A DNA stretch of 64,000 bases from Pontibacter ruber (GTDB lineage: Bacteria; Bacteroidota; Bacteroidia; Cytophagales; Hymenobacteraceae), in the NCBI RefSeq assembly GCF_023630205.1, contig NZ_JALPRR010000002.1:426899-490898 (forward strand). Direction: 5' to 3'. The translations under genes were made by a program, and so were the position numbers. Positions 26,905 to 35,726 of the stretch are shown one piece after another. The notes beneath the pieces were generated by a model. It was not told the DNA's origin and did not search any database. It was given only the letters and a program-made list of their open reading frames with translations. Positions within the stretch are counted from its first letter, which is position 1; each line of letters starts with the position of its first letter.

Positions 26905-26992
26905 AGAGAGCTGTCCGAGTGGTCGAAGGAGCACGCCTGGAAAGTGTGTATACCCCAAAAGGGTATCAAGGGTTCGAATCCCTTGCTCTCTG
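26905..26992 (+). tRNA. tRNA-Ser (anticodon GGA)
   Basis: 88 nt with acceptor arms 26905-26911 and 26985-26991, discriminator G at 26992, anticodon loop CTGGAAA with GGA, a long variable arm GTATACCCCAAAAGGGTAT typical of serine tRNAs and the T loop GGTTCGAATCC. CCA is not encoded. It decodes UCC and UCU. Confidence 0.96.
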
Positions 26993-26993
26993 C

Positions 26994-27025
26994 AAAAGCC
27001 TGTAAACGAAAGTTTACGGGCTTTT
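26994..27025 (+). terminator. Terminator of tRNA-Ser
   Basis: A 14-bp stem with one G-U pair (26994-27007 with 27012-27025), a GAAA tetraloop and a T-tract, starting 2 nt after the tRNA. Confidence 0.92.
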
Positions 27026-27112
27026 TTATTGCCGTAAGGTATACCTTGATATAGCACCTGCCGGAAGTTTTGTAGTGGTAGGGCGCTTCGTGTACGGAAA
27101 CATTATCTGAAT

Positions 27113-27328
27113 CAGGATTTTCAGGATTAAAAAGACTGGATCGTATTGTTATACCTTGTACATGGCTGGCTTCAGACCTGTGAGCGTCTTGTCAGCTACA
27201 AGGCAACGGCCTTTCCCCAGACACTCACAGGTTTTAGAAACGCTGTGAGGTCTTTAGAGTAGCGCCTTCTTCAGTAACAGCTGCTCTTACTTAGAACAGC
27301 CGTCGAGGGACAGGTCGCGACCTGTCCC
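27113..27328. repeat. Cluster of dispersed palindromic repeats
   Basis: 27113-27136 reads like the AATCAGGATTTTCAGGATTA unit widespread in Bacteroidota spacers. 27176-27184 and 27224-27232 are inverted copies of ACCTGTGAG. 27307-27328 is a perfect 22-bp palindrome with half GGGACAGGTCG; a shorter copy is at 28712-28729. There is no intact gene in 27027-27723. Confidence 0.6.
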
Positions 27329-27470
27329 AATGAAGGTGGTTATGCCACAGACTCTCTGCTCTGGCTTCGATCTGTTCCAATCCCTCATCCATTATCTCCC
27401 GCAATTCAACTTTACTTTAAGCCGAAGCACCTTTTAACAGCTTTGCCTTAGCGTCATCTTTTGATACCAG
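27291..27470 (-). pseudogene. Remnant of an unknown gene (copy A)
   Basis: On the minus strand a reading frame encodes KLLKGASA, a stop (27417-27419), then SKVELREIMDEGLEQIEAR. The second part aligns with copy B at 29515-29650, with 12 of 20 residues identical (ELxEIxDExxEQxEAR). Both lack a start and a full domain. The parent family is not recognised. Confidence 0.35.
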
Positions 27471-27723
27471 TCGACTGGCAGCTACATCGGTAAATTTTCG
27501 TCCTGTCGATTTCCGGTGATGGTGCAAGCACGGTATTGGAAACAGGCAAAACAAAAGGCGCAGAAAGTTCACCTGCACAGCGGTACAGGCATGCTGCATG
27601 AATTTCGGGCATCCAAGAGAAGCTGCTCACCGTTATACTGCTCGTATATAGGTAATAACCTTCCATTGCAAGATGGAAAACATGCAAATCAACAATCATT
27701 CACTTCATTGAAAAAATATTTTT

Positions 27724-28623
27724 ATGAAATGGCAAGGCAGAAGAAAAAGCAGCAATATAGAAGACCGTAGAGGACAATCAGCAGGCGGTTTCGGAGGTGG
27801 CAGAGGCATAAGCCCCATGCTGCTTGTACCGTTGTTCCGGCTCCTTTTCTCGAGAGTAGGACTGATCATTGTGGCGGTGCTGGTGGCAGTTATGTTTTTG
27901 ACAGGAACCAACCCCATCGAGCTCCTGCAGCGTTTTGTGGGAGGGGAAGCGCAGTATGCGCAGTCAACCAACTACCAGCCAAGCCCGGAAGAACAGGCGC
28001 TGGCCGATCAGACGGCCGTGGTGCTGGCAGATACCGAAGATGTCTGGAACAAGATTATACAAGGGTACAGAGAACCTACCTTGGTGCTGTTTTCGGGGCA
28101 GGTAAACTCGGCCTGTGGGCTTGCGTCCTCCGCCACAGGTCCATTTTATTGTCCCGGCGATGAAAAACTGTACATTGATCTGAGCTTTTTCGGCGAAATG
28201 GAAAACAAGTTTGGCGCTGCAGGAGACTTTGCGCAGGCCTATGTAGTGGGCCATGAGGTGGGGCACCACATTCAGAAACTTACAGGAACCATGGACCAGG
28301 TAAATGCCATGCGGGGCAAGCTATCCGAAACAGAATTTAACAAGCTTATGGTAAGAGTAGAGCTACAGGCTGATTTCTATGCCGGTGTGTGGGCGAATCA
28401 TACCCAACGGTCAACAGGATTTATGGAGCCCGGCGATTTGGAAGAAGCCCTGAATGCAGCCAGTGCCATCGGCGATGACCGTCTTCAAAAGCAAGCCACC
28501 GGTAGAGTGGTGCCAGACTCCTTTACACACGGCACCTCTGCCCAACGGGTACGTTGGTTCAGAAAAGGCTTCGAGACAGGCGATGTGAACCAGGGCGATA
28601 CCTTTAACGCCACCGTGTTATAG
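27724..28623 (+). CDS. ypfJ: Neutral zinc metallopeptidase, YpfJ family
   Basis: 299 residues: a basic, Gly-rich N-terminus (1-35), one membrane helix (about 38-60) and a zincin-like domain with the HEVGHHIQ motif. The domain Zn_peptidase (PF04228) is known but its substrate is not. The topology places the catalytic part in the periplasm. The gene stands alone and ends in a terminator (28650-28681). Confidence 0.9.
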   Translation: MKWQGRRKSSNIEDRRGQSAGGFGGGRGISPMLLVPLFRLLFSRVGLIIVAVLVAVMFLTGTNPIELLQRFVGGEAQYAQSTNYQPSPEEQALADQTAVVLADTEDVWNKIIQGYREPTLVLFSGQVNSACGLASSATGPFYCPGDEKLYIDLSFFGEMENKFGAAGDFAQAYVVGHEVGHHIQKLTGTMDQVNAMRGKLSETEFNKLMVRVELQADFYAGVWANHTQRSTGFMEPGDLEEALNAASAIGDDRLQKQATGRVVPDSFTHGTSAQRVRWFRKGFETGDVNQGDTFNATVL

Positions 28624-28649
28624 ACCAACAGCTGAACCAATAGCAAAAC

Positions 28650-28681
28650 AAAAAGCCTCTCCGGAAATGGAGAGGCTTTTT
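28650..28681 (+). terminator. Terminator after the zinc peptidase gene
   Basis: A 13-bp stem (28650-28662 with 28669-28681), loop GGAAAT, then a T-tract. Confidence 0.92.
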
Positions 28682-28711
28682 TTATATGACTCATAAATTT
28701 TTGCTAGTAGG

Positions 28712-28729
28712 GACAGGTCACGACCTGTC
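28712..28729. repeat. GACAGGTC palindrome
   Basis: GACAGGTC, AC, GACCTGTC. Same core as the 22-bp palindrome at 27307-27328. Confidence 0.6.
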
Positions 28730-28820
28730 TGCGCAACAGACCAAACCATGCAACAGCAAAAGTGATAGAAGATTTCCTGATTATTATAAAACAACTATAT
28801 TAGAACGTAAATTCTATAAC

Positions 28821-29348
28821 ATGGTACAGGTCAACACGCAACTCACACGACAGGATTTCTTGAGGTTCAACTTCAGTCACTTTTTCAGCAATCTGTTTAT
28901 TAAAATCCTGCTGGGTATTTTCGGTTTTGTAGCTTTTATGTCACTCTTCGGCTTCATTATGATCATCTTAACTGACAATGACAATGCCAGCCCTTTTGAG
29001 CAGCTAATGCCTGTGTTGATCATCCTGGCCATATTTGGGCTTATCTGTGGGTCTGTTTATTCCCAAAGTAACCGCAATTATACTTCTACAAGCACAGTGC
29101 ATGAGCCTATCGTCTATACCTTTTCAGACACAGGCATGCATATCAAAGGGAAGAGCTTCGAATCAGACCTTAACTGGAATATCATTCACAAGGTCAAGGA
29201 AACTAAGGAGTTATTCCTTTTCTACCAGAACAACATGGCTGCCAACCTGGTGCCCAAATCGGCTTTTACGTCGCAAGAGCAGATAAGTGCTTTAAGGGAA
29301 TTGATCGCCTCTCAACCTAATCTGAAACATAAGCTCAGAAAAGACTAA
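28821..29348 (+). CDS. YcxB-like membrane protein
   Basis: 175 residues from the ATG at 28821 (MVQVNTQLTRQDFLRFNFSHF). Two membrane helices (about 27-50 and 62-82) are followed by a soluble domain with VYTFSDTGMHIKGKSFESD and LLFYQNNMAANLVPKSAF, typical of the YcxB-like C-terminal domain. The function of the family is unknown. An upstream in-frame ATG (28686) would run through the palindrome at 28712 and is rejected. Confidence 0.75.
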   Translation: MVQVNTQLTRQDFLRFNFSHFFSNLFIKILLGIFGFVAFMSLFGFIMIILTDNDNASPFEQLMPVLIILAIFGLICGSVYSQSNRNYTSTSTVHEPIVYTFSDTGMHIKGKSFESDLNWNIIHKVKETKELFLFYQNNMAANLVPKSAFTSQEQISALRELIASQPNLKHKLRKD

Positions 29349-29454
29349 GGCAGGGTAGAGATCCTCAGGGCTACTTGCGCAGCCTTTTTCCCGCCCTTGT
29401 TGGTGTTCTCACCAGCAACTTATACTTCAGCAGCCTTTAATTGATAGACAGGGT

Positions 29455-29492
29455 CTCCCCACCCTGCCCCTCCAGAGAGGGGAGTTTCTGTA
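29455..29492. repeat. CT-rich hairpin repeat, class also seen at 51788-51995
   Basis: On the minus strand it reads AAACTCCCCTCTCTGGAGG followed by GGCAGGGTGG. The same layout (AACTCCC, short hairpin, GGGGCAGGGGTGG) recurs three times at 51788-51995. No intact gene lies in 29349-29948; the rest holds remnants and hairpins such as GTTGTTGGT...ACCAACAAC. Confidence 0.55.
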
Positions 29493-29514
29493 ACTGCCTG
29501 CTGAAGTATAAGTT

Positions 29515-29650
29515 TCATTGCTGTGGCCGTTCCGTCACGCTCGTACTGTAGTACTCCTTATATCTGGCCTCTGCCTGCTCTATAAACTCATCCAGTATCT
29601 CTTGCAGCTCAGTCTTTTTTGCCGTTGTTGGTGTTTTTACCAACAACTAA
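29515..29650 (-). pseudogene. Remnant of an unknown gene (copy B)
   Basis: Minus-strand frame reading LLVKTPTTAKK then TELQEILDEFIEQAEARYK and ending in a TGA at 29517-29515. It aligns with copy A (27291-27470). A third partial copy, LLVRTPTRAGK, lies on the same strand near 29380-29425. No start codon or intact domain can be found. Confidence 0.35.
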
Positions 29651-29948
29651 GCTAGAACACCAAGTGCAAACCCCTCTAGATTCTTCCTGGTCTGCATCTC
29701 CAGCAGAGTACTTTCCTCAAACCAACGGCTACTTCGGCTACAGCGCCGCGCAGTTCGTAGGCGGCACTCCAGAGTTCGTTATCAAACTACATATCCTCCA
29801 CGGAGGCAGCGGCAGGGATATTATGAACACTAAAGTAGGTTTGAGCTGGTCTCGAGACAGTAGTACAAGTAATAGAAAAGTTGTAGAGTATTTAACAAGG
29901 GGTATGTCACAACCTGAAAATGTTGTATTCTTCCGCCTGTACCTTTTT

Positions 29949-30383
29949 TTAATCTCCGCAGAAGAGCCAGTCGATGGCAGTTTCCGGGTCCAGAAACACC
30001 TGTATCTGTGTTTTTATGCCTGCCAGCTCAGGGGCCGCCTCTATGCTGTCGCAGATACGTTGCACATCGAACATCGCCAGGCTTTCCTGTGTGGTGATGC
30101 GGGCATATTTGAGCAGGGGGGAGGTAATGAGGCGGGGTACCAGTTCGCGCAGCAACCAGTTCTGATCAGCAAATTCCAGGAAATGGAGTGCCCGGGCATC
30201 GCTAAGCCAATACCTGCACTTATGCTCGTGGGCAAGATCAGCAGCCTGCTTGTATAAATGCCTGAAATCCTGGCTGGAAGGATGGCTGTGCCATTTTAAG
30301 TAGATGCAGCTGAGCTCTTTGTTCAGTTCAATGTGCAGGATCTCATCTTTTAAAACTGGCTCAGGAAAAATATCTGGAAGCAT
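29949..30383 (-). CDS. SpoIIAA/STAS-like protein
   Basis: 144 residues, hypothetical. The layout is an N-terminal beta strand pair (LKWHSHPSSQDFRHLYKQ), a helix, the strand CRYWLSDARAL and a helical middle (NWLLRELVPRL), which resembles SpoIIAA-like single-domain proteins of Bacteroidota. The protein at 38166 has the same plan (VIWNGSLTVEQL, LLLVDISN, WVKDFYLQG). A role in a partner-switch or signalling pathway is possible but not shown. Its upstream 276 bp is AT-rich with no gene. Confidence 0.72.
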   Translation of the reverse strand: MLPDIFPEPVLKDEILHIELNKELSCIYLKWHSHPSSQDFRHLYKQAADLAHEHKCRYWLSDARALHFLEFADQNWLLRELVPRLITSPLLKYARITTQESLAMFDVQRICDSIEAAPELAGIKTQIQVFLDPETAIDWLFCGD

Positions 30384-30659
30384 AAGGGTGGCTTTGGCTC
30401 AAGTTAATGCACCAATATACAATAATAATTCTTAGAATATTCATTAATATTTATTTTTATATATTCTTAACGTTGGTAGCTGCCCGGTTCTGCGGGTAAA
30501 GGGCAGGTGTACTTTATCCTGGAAAAGCAATCTGAGAAAGGGTACATCTGCAGGATACCTGCTGTTAAGGCAAATTTTATACGTAACTTGCAGCCTCCGT
30601 TTAATGGTCGCAGCCATACTCTATAATCATACTTTACAGGAAGAGGGGAGGCTGTTGTT

Positions 30660-31226
30660 ATGCTTGTAATGCACATGAAAAGTCAGAAGAAAATAGAGGT
30701 AACAGCACTTCGCCTGTTTGCTGAACGGGGTTTTACGCAAACGCCAACCGCCCTGATCGCCAAAGAGGCCGGCTTTTCGGAGCCGCTGATCTTTAAGTAT
30801 TACAAGAGCAAAGACCAGTTGCTGGAGTACCTGATCAAGACAGGCTACCGCAGGATAACGGAACAGAACCGGGGCATGCTAACGGAAGAAGATCCAAGGG
30901 CATTGATAGAAAAAGTGATCGACCTGCCTTACAAGCTGGTAGAAGACGAGCGCGATTTCTGGAGGCTCCAGGCGCAGCTCATGGACAAGGAGCTGATCAG
31001 TAAAAATTACCAGAAGTTTATTCATCCGGTGTTCGAATTGCTTGCGAAGGCGTTTACCCGTTTAGGGTATTCGCAGCCGGAGTTGGAGACCTACCATTTG
31101 CTGCTGCTGATCGAGGGACTCTGGAAGAAGCTGATACAGGTGCCGGAGCAGGACCACTACCTTTTGGAAATGAAGAACTACATGAAGAGCAAGTATAACC
31201 TGGCACCAATGCTCTCTAAACCTTAA
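30660..31226 (+). CDS. TetR-family transcriptional regulator
   Basis: 188 residues. The N-terminal helix-turn-helix spans about residues 8-52: KKIEVTALRLFAERGFTQTP, IAKEAGFSEPLIFKYYKSKD. The C-terminal ligand domain is helical. A purine-rich Shine-Dalgarno-like stretch (30643-30651) supports the ATG at 30660, though 30669 and 30675 are also possible. It is convergent with the luciferase-like gene and might control the neighbouring stress genes; its operator is not proven. Confidence 0.88.
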   Translation: MLVMHMKSQKKIEVTALRLFAERGFTQTPTALIAKEAGFSEPLIFKYYKSKDQLLEYLIKTGYRRITEQNRGMLTEEDPRALIEKVIDLPYKLVEDERDFWRLQAQLMDKELISKNYQKFIHPVFELLAKAFTRLGYSQPELETYHLLLLIEGLWKKLIQVPEQDHYLLEMKNYMKSKYNLAPMLSKP

Positions 31227-31230
31227 ACAG

Positions 31231-31272
31231 AACGGCCGGTAAAGTATGTTTTGCCATACTTTACCGGCCGTT
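31231..31272. terminator. Bidirectional terminator between TetR and oxidoreductase genes
   Basis: A perfect 18-bp stem (31231-31248 with 31255-31272), loop TTTTGC. It contains the AAAGTATG/CATACTTT word pair. Confidence 0.88.
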
Positions 31273-31292
31273 TAACCAATAGCCTAACAGCG

Positions 31293-32336
31293 TCAGGCGG
31301 ATTGTTTTATACTTTCGCTTTCCACGCGCTTAAAAAAGTCAGCTAAGATCTCGTAAGAATGCAGTCGGGCATTGTGGTCGAATATGTGGGAGGTGACCAT
31401 GATCTCATCTACCTGCGTATCGTCCAGGAACGACTGCAGGCCGGTTTTCACCGTTTCCGGTGCCCCGATAAATGAATACTGCAGCATCTGGTGCACGGCA
31501 TACTTTTCGGAGCCATCCCAAAAATCATCCATACTTTCGACAGGCGGCTGCATTTGCCGGGCTGTCCCCCGGATCACGTTCAGGAACGACTGGTACAGCG
31601 AAGTAGCCAAGTGGTTTGCTTCCGTATCGGTATCTGCTGCCACCACGTTTACACAGGCTATGGCATAAGGCTCTTGCAGGGTACCGGACGGGGTGAAGCT
31701 CTCGCGATATACTTTCAGGGCGGCGTGCAGCATAGCCGGGGCAAAATGGCTGGCGAAGGCATACGGCAAGCCAAGCATACCAGCCAGTTGTGCCCCATAC
31801 GTACTCGAGCCAAGCAGCCACACCGGTATGTTGAGGCCCTCACCCGGCACTGCCCGAACACGGGCACCTGGAGTGGCCGGTGCAAAATAGCCCATGATCT
31901 CCTGCACGTTCTGAGGGAAATCTTCCACCGAACCCCGCAGGTCGCGCCGCAAGGCCATGGCTGTGAGCTGGTCTGTTCCGGGTGCGCGGCCAAGGCCTAA
32001 ATCTATGCGGCCCGGGTACAAAGACTCCAGCGTTCCGAACTGCTCTGCTACCACCAGCGGCGCATGGTTGGGCAGCATGATGCCGCCGGAGCCAACCCTG
32101 ATGGTAGACGTGCCTCCTGCGATATGGCCGATCAGGATGGCGGTTGCCGAACTGGCAATGCCGGGCATGTTGTGGTGCTCAGCCATCCAGAAGCGTTGGT
32201 AACCCCAACGCTCCACGTGCTGCGCCAGGTCGAGGCTGGTTTTAAACGCATCGGCAGGGGTTTTGCCAGCCAGCACCGGTACCAGGTCCAGCACCGAAAC
32301 GGGTATGTCGGATAATTTTTTATCTGTGTTGCTCAT
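31293..32336 (-). CDS. Luciferase-like (LLM) flavin-dependent oxidoreductase
   Basis: 347 residues of the luciferase-like monooxygenase family, FMN/F420-type TIM barrel. N-terminal [18 protein letters not shown] and the block [16 protein letters not shown] are typical of the group related to YhbW/MsnO8. The substrate is unknown. It lies 31 nt after frnE-like gene on the same strand and belongs to the stress-type gene set here. Confidence 0.9.
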   Translation of the reverse strand: MSNTDKKLSDIPVSVLDLVPVLAGKTPADAFKTSLDLAQHVERWGYQRFWMAEHHNMPGIASSATAILIGHIAGGTSTIRVGSGGIMLPNHAPLVVAEQFGTLESLYPGRIDLGLGRAPGTDQLTAMALRRDLRGSVEDFPQNVQEIMGYFAPATPGARVRAVPGEGLNIPVWLLGSSTYGAQLAGMLGLPYAFASHFAPAMLHAALKVYRESFTPSGTLQEPYAIACVNVVAADTDTEANHLATSLYQSFLNVIRGTARQMQPPVESMDDFWDGSEKYAVHQMLQYSFIGAPETVKTGLQSFLDDTQVDEIMVTSHIFDHNARLHSYEILADFFKRVESESIKQSA

Positions 32337-32367
32337 CGTTGTCTCTTTACTCCGTCAATGTACTCTG

Positions 32368-33018
32368 TTAGCTTCCAATCTGCTCTTCCTGCCATACCTG
32401 CTCCAGGGCGCTCAGGAAAACCTCGCTGGGTTGCGCGCCCGAAATGCCATACTTGTTGTTGATCACGAAGAACGGCACGCCGTTAATACCGATAGTCTGC
32501 GCAGTACGGATATCTTTGTTTACTTCTTCTCTTAGATCCCCCGACTGCAGCATGGAACGTACTTCTTCTTCGGCAAGCCCGATTTCTTTGCCCAGCTGCA
32601 CCAGCGTTTCGGGGTCCTGCACGTTTTTCCCTTCTGTAAAATGCGCGGCAAACAAGCGCTCTTCTGCTGCGTCCTGCAGGCCGTGTTTTGCGGCCAGGTG
32701 CGTGAAGCGGTGCGCGTCGAAAGTGTTGGCCACCTGTACCTTGTCAAAGTCATAGTGCAGGCCTTCGGCTTCTGCCATCGTAGCCACGCGATCGTTCATT
32801 TGCTTGGCCTGCTCCCGGCTGATGCCTTTTATCTCTGCAAGGAAATCGTATGTGCTTTTGCCCGGCACATGTTGCGCGTCGGGCTGCAACTGGTAGCTGT
32901 GCCACTGTACTTCCACCTGCTCTTTGTTGGCAAACTGGGCCAATGCCTTTTCAAATTTGCGCTTCCCGATGTAGCAAAACGGGCACATGATATCGGACCA
33001 AATATCTATTTTCATCAT
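32368..33018 (-). CDS. DsbA-family (FrnE-like) thiol oxidoreductase
   Basis: 216 residues, thioredoxin fold with helical insertion, motif CPFC at about 12-15 (SDIMCPFCYIGKRKFE). No signal peptide, so cytosolic, like FrnE / polyketide-type DsbA homologues. The cis-Pro loop is GVPFFVINNKYGISGAQ. First gene of the frnE-LLM unit, divergent from the CoA-transferase gene across a 440-bp spacer. Confidence 0.92.
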   Translation of the reverse strand: MMKIDIWSDIMCPFCYIGKRKFEKALAQFANKEQVEVQWHSYQLQPDAQHVPGKSTYDFLAEIKGISREQAKQMNDRVATMAEAEGLHYDFDKVQVANTFDAHRFTHLAAKHGLQDAAEERLFAAHFTEGKNVQDPETLVQLGKEIGLAEEEVRSMLQSGDLREEVNKDIRTAQTIGINGVPFFVINNKYGISGAQPSEVFLSALEQVWQEEQIGS

Positions 33019-33297
33019 TTATACTCTTTTCTTCTGTAATTACTATGTTGTTAAACAGTGTTTTACGGCTGCAGGTGATCAAAGTCATTTTCTTTTACCG
33101 GATGATCAGCAACCTTCGGCCTGACAAGTTGTGCTGTTCCTGGTAACGGGCAGTAGCTGAGCTTGCCTTGGTAACGTCACCAATATGCTTTTATGCACAA
33201 GTGTCAGTTTGTTAGCTTCAGGCCGGTGCATTGAGCAGAGGCTGTAAAATGAACCTGCGTGATCTGTGTAAGTATACTTAATCATGCGTGTAAATTT

Positions 33298-33311
33298 AAT
33301 GTATAAACATT
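33298..33311. promoter_or_regulatory. Operator-like palindrome, site 1
   Basis: AATGTATAAACATT, an inverted repeat that extends to 7-bp arms (TTAATGT/ACATTAA). The same 14 bases, in reverse complement, occur at 34990-35003 before the YceI gene. It lies in the divergent spacer between the frnE-like and CoA-transferase genes. The rest of 33019-33458 shows no gene. Confidence 0.55.
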
Positions 33312-33458
33312 AATTGTAGTGAAAAAGTTTTTGGATGAGCTGTGAAGTAAACGCAGTGAGAGGGAGCAAAACGCAATTTAATAGTGACACAAGTATACTT
33401 TATCCGTAAAGGGGAGGGGTAAAACAAAAATAAGTACCATCATCAACAAAGAGACAGT

Positions 33459-34736
33459 ATGGCCAACTATAAGACCGCCGAAGAAGCACTAAGTATCATT
33501 AAGTCCGGTGATCGGGTGTTTGTACAAGGCAGCGCCGCCACTCCGCAATACCTGGTGCGGAAACTGGCTGAGCGGGCACCCGAACTGCGTAACGTGGAGA
33601 TCGTCAGCATCAGTACCTTCGGCGAGTTTCCGCTGGCCGATGAGCAGTACAAAGACTCGTTCTTCATTAACTCACTCTTTGTTTCGGCTAACGTGCGCGA
33701 TGCGGTAAACAGCGGCCGCGGCGATTACGTGCCTGTGTTTCTGAGCGAAATTCCGCACCTTTTCCGTTCGGGCATCCTGCCGATTGATGTTGCCATTGTG
33801 CACGTGTCGCCACCGGATAAACACGGTTTCTGCTCGCTGGGTGTATCCGTGGATATTGCCCGCGAAGCGGTGATCAGCGCCAAACATGTGATTGCACAGG
33901 TAAACCCGCAAATGCCGCGCACCCACGGCGACGGCCTGATCCAGGCCAAACGCTTTGATGTGATGGTGGAGGTAGACGAACCGATACCGGAGGTAGACTA
34001 CAGCCTGCGCCTCACGAGCAAAGAACAAACTATTGGTCGTTTAATTGCCGAACTGATCGACGATGGTGCCACCCTTCAAATGGGTATAGGAGGCATACCC
34101 GATGCGGTGCTTAGCTGCCTTACTAACCACAAAGAGCTGGGCATCCATACAGAGATGTTTTCGAATGGCGTGATGCCGCTGATAGAGCAGGGGGTGATTA
34201 CGAATGAGCACAAATACCGGCATCCGGGGCGTGTGGCAACCGGCTTTATAGTGGGTAACCGCAAACTGTACGATTTTGTGGATGACAACCCGCTGATCCT
34301 GATGCAGCGCACCGATTATGTGAACGACGTGCACATCATCCGTTCCAATCCGAAAGTAACCGCCATCAACAGCGCAATCCAGATCGACCTGACCGGGCAG
34401 GTAGTGGCCGATACACTTGGCATGATACAGTATTCGGGCATCGGCGGGCAGATGGACTTTATGCGCGGAGCGGCACTTTCGAAAGGTGGCAAACCCATTA
34501 TAGCGTTACCTTCGACTACGAACAAAGGCATTTCCAGGATCACTCCGATCATAAACGAAGGGGCGGCCGTAACCACCACCCGAGCGCATGTGCATTATGT
34601 GGTAACCGAATACGGCGTAGCATACCTATATGGCAAAAATCTCCGCCAGAGGGCCAAATCGCTGATCGACATCGCGCACCCCGACCACCGCGAGCACCTG
34701 GAGGCAGAAGCCTTTAAGCGATACCGACACCTATAG
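33459..34736 (+). CDS. Acetyl-CoA hydrolase/CoA-transferase family protein
   Basis: 425 residues, both halves of the family: N-terminal (about 1-185) and C-terminal (about 200-420) domains, with LQMGIGGIPDAVLSCL and GIGGQMDFMRGAALSKGG motifs. Closest in style to 4-hydroxybutyrate or acetate CoA-transferases. The exact acyl substrate cannot be read from sequence. It is followed by a terminator at 34777. Confidence 0.9.
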   Translation: MANYKTAEEALSIIKSGDRVFVQGSAATPQYLVRKLAERAPELRNVEIVSISTFGEFPLADEQYKDSFFINSLFVSANVRDAVNSGRGDYVPVFLSEIPHLFRSGILPIDVAIVHVSPPDKHGFCSLGVSVDIAREAVISAKHVIAQVNPQMPRTHGDGLIQAKRFDVMVEVDEPIPEVDYSLRLTSKEQTIGRLIAELIDDGATLQMGIGGIPDAVLSCLTNHKELGIHTEMFSNGVMPLIEQGVITNEHKYRHPGRVATGFIVGNRKLYDFVDDNPLILMQRTDYVNDVHIIRSNPKVTAINSAIQIDLTGQVVADTLGMIQYSGIGGQMDFMRGAALSKGGKPIIALPSTTNKGISRITPIINEGAAVTTTRAHVHYVVTEYGVAYLYGKNLRQRAKSLIDIAHPDHREHLEAEAFKRYRHL

Positions 34737-34776
34737 TATAAAGTATAACCTGTTACCTGGCAGGTAAAATTTAAAG

Positions 34777-34825
34777 AAGCTGGTTTTATCAGGATAAAGC
34801 ACTGGTAAGACCAGCTTGTTTTTTT
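34777..34825 (+). terminator. Terminator after the CoA-transferase gene
   Basis: AAGCTGGT (34777-34784) pairs with ACCAGCTT (34810-34817) and is followed by GTTTTTTTA. Confidence 0.65.
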
Positions 34826-34975
34826 ATACTTCTTAAGTGGGCTTATTCCTTCTGCACTCCCTTCCAAAGTATAGCTTTTATACTTTCTCACCTCCCAAAG
34901 TATACTTTTAACCTGCGTTCCGGAAGTTTGATTGAGAAGATAAAACACATAAATGAAACAATTTTGTAAAATTGT

Positions 34976-35005
34976 ATGTATATACATTAAATGTTTATAC
35001 ATTTG
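34976..35005 (+). promoter_or_regulatory. YceI promoter with operator-like palindromes, site 2
   Basis: Two palindromes lie side by side: ATGTATATACAT (34976-34987) and AATGTTTATACATT (34990-35003). The second is the exact reverse complement of site 1 at 33298. It overlaps a perfect -7 element TACATTTG (34998-35005), so a bound protein would block transcription. The YceI start is 41 nt downstream. Confidence 0.65.
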
Positions 35006-35045
35006 AATCGAATAAAATATCTGATCACAACTAAAGAAAAAAGAA

Positions 35046-35582
35046 ATGGCAAATGTAAGATGGGTGGCTGACCCGATGCACAGCGAAGTTCAGTTCAAGG
35101 TTAAGCACCTGATGATCACGACCGTAACCGGCTACTTTAACCAGTTTACCGTAGAAGCAGAGAGTGAAGACGAGCAGTTTACCGGTGCCCGCAACATTGT
35201 GTTCACAGCCGATGTGAACTCGATCAGCACCAACAACGAGCAGCGCGACACACACCTGAAGTCACCGGACTTTTTTGATGTGGAGCAGCACAGTGAGATC
35301 CGTTTTGTTGGTACAAAGTATGAGCATGTGGGAGGTGATAGATTTAAACTGCACGGTGACCTGACCATTCGCGACATTACCAAGCCGGTAACCGTTGATG
35401 TGGAGTTTGGCGGCATCGTGGTGGACCCGTACGGACAGACAAAAGCAGGTTTTACGGTTAATGGCAAGATCAGCCGCAAAGAGTTTGGTCTTACCTGGAA
35501 TGCTGTAACCGAGGCAGGCAGCGTGGTAGTAAGCGACGAGATCAAGCTGCAGGCAGAAGTTCAGCTGGTAAAACAGGCGTAA
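35046..35582 (+). CDS. YceI-family lipocalin-like protein
   Basis: 178 residues, a lipocalin-fold family that binds isoprenoid or other lipophilic molecules. Motifs are SEVQFKVKHLMITTVTGYF and HLKSPDFFDVEQHSEIRF. No signal peptide, so cytosolic. It is probably the first gene of a YceI-dioxygenase-esterase group under the operator above. Confidence 0.93.
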   Translation: MANVRWVADPMHSEVQFKVKHLMITTVTGYFNQFTVEAESEDEQFTGARNIVFTADVNSISTNNEQRDTHLKSPDFFDVEQHSEIRFVGTKYEHVGGDRFKLHGDLTIRDITKPVTVDVEFGGIVVDPYGQTKAGFTVNGKISRKEFGLTWNAVTEAGSVVVSDEIKLQAEVQLVKQA

Positions 35583-35726
35583 TAAAGTATAAGCACTAAC
35601 GGCCTTTACCGCTTATAAATCAGGAGCCTGCCCGAAGATCAGGCGCATAGATAAGTATAAAGTATAATTTTAACGGAGAGCCAGCCTGCTATACATGGCT
35701 GCCTTTCCCTTATCAAAACTGTAGTT

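Noticed and set aside
27417..27770. ORFs on both strands before the zinc peptidase gene
   Set aside because: They are short, overlap each other and show no motif apart from the remnant noted separately.
29619..30257. A 212-codon plus-strand ORF
   Set aside because: It overlaps the better supported minus-strand SpoIIAA-like gene, has no known motif and runs through repeat debris.
34741..34765. TTACCTGGCAGGTAA palindrome after the CoA-transferase gene as an operator
   Set aside because: It lies after the stop codon and occurs once; more likely chance or part of the 3' end structure.
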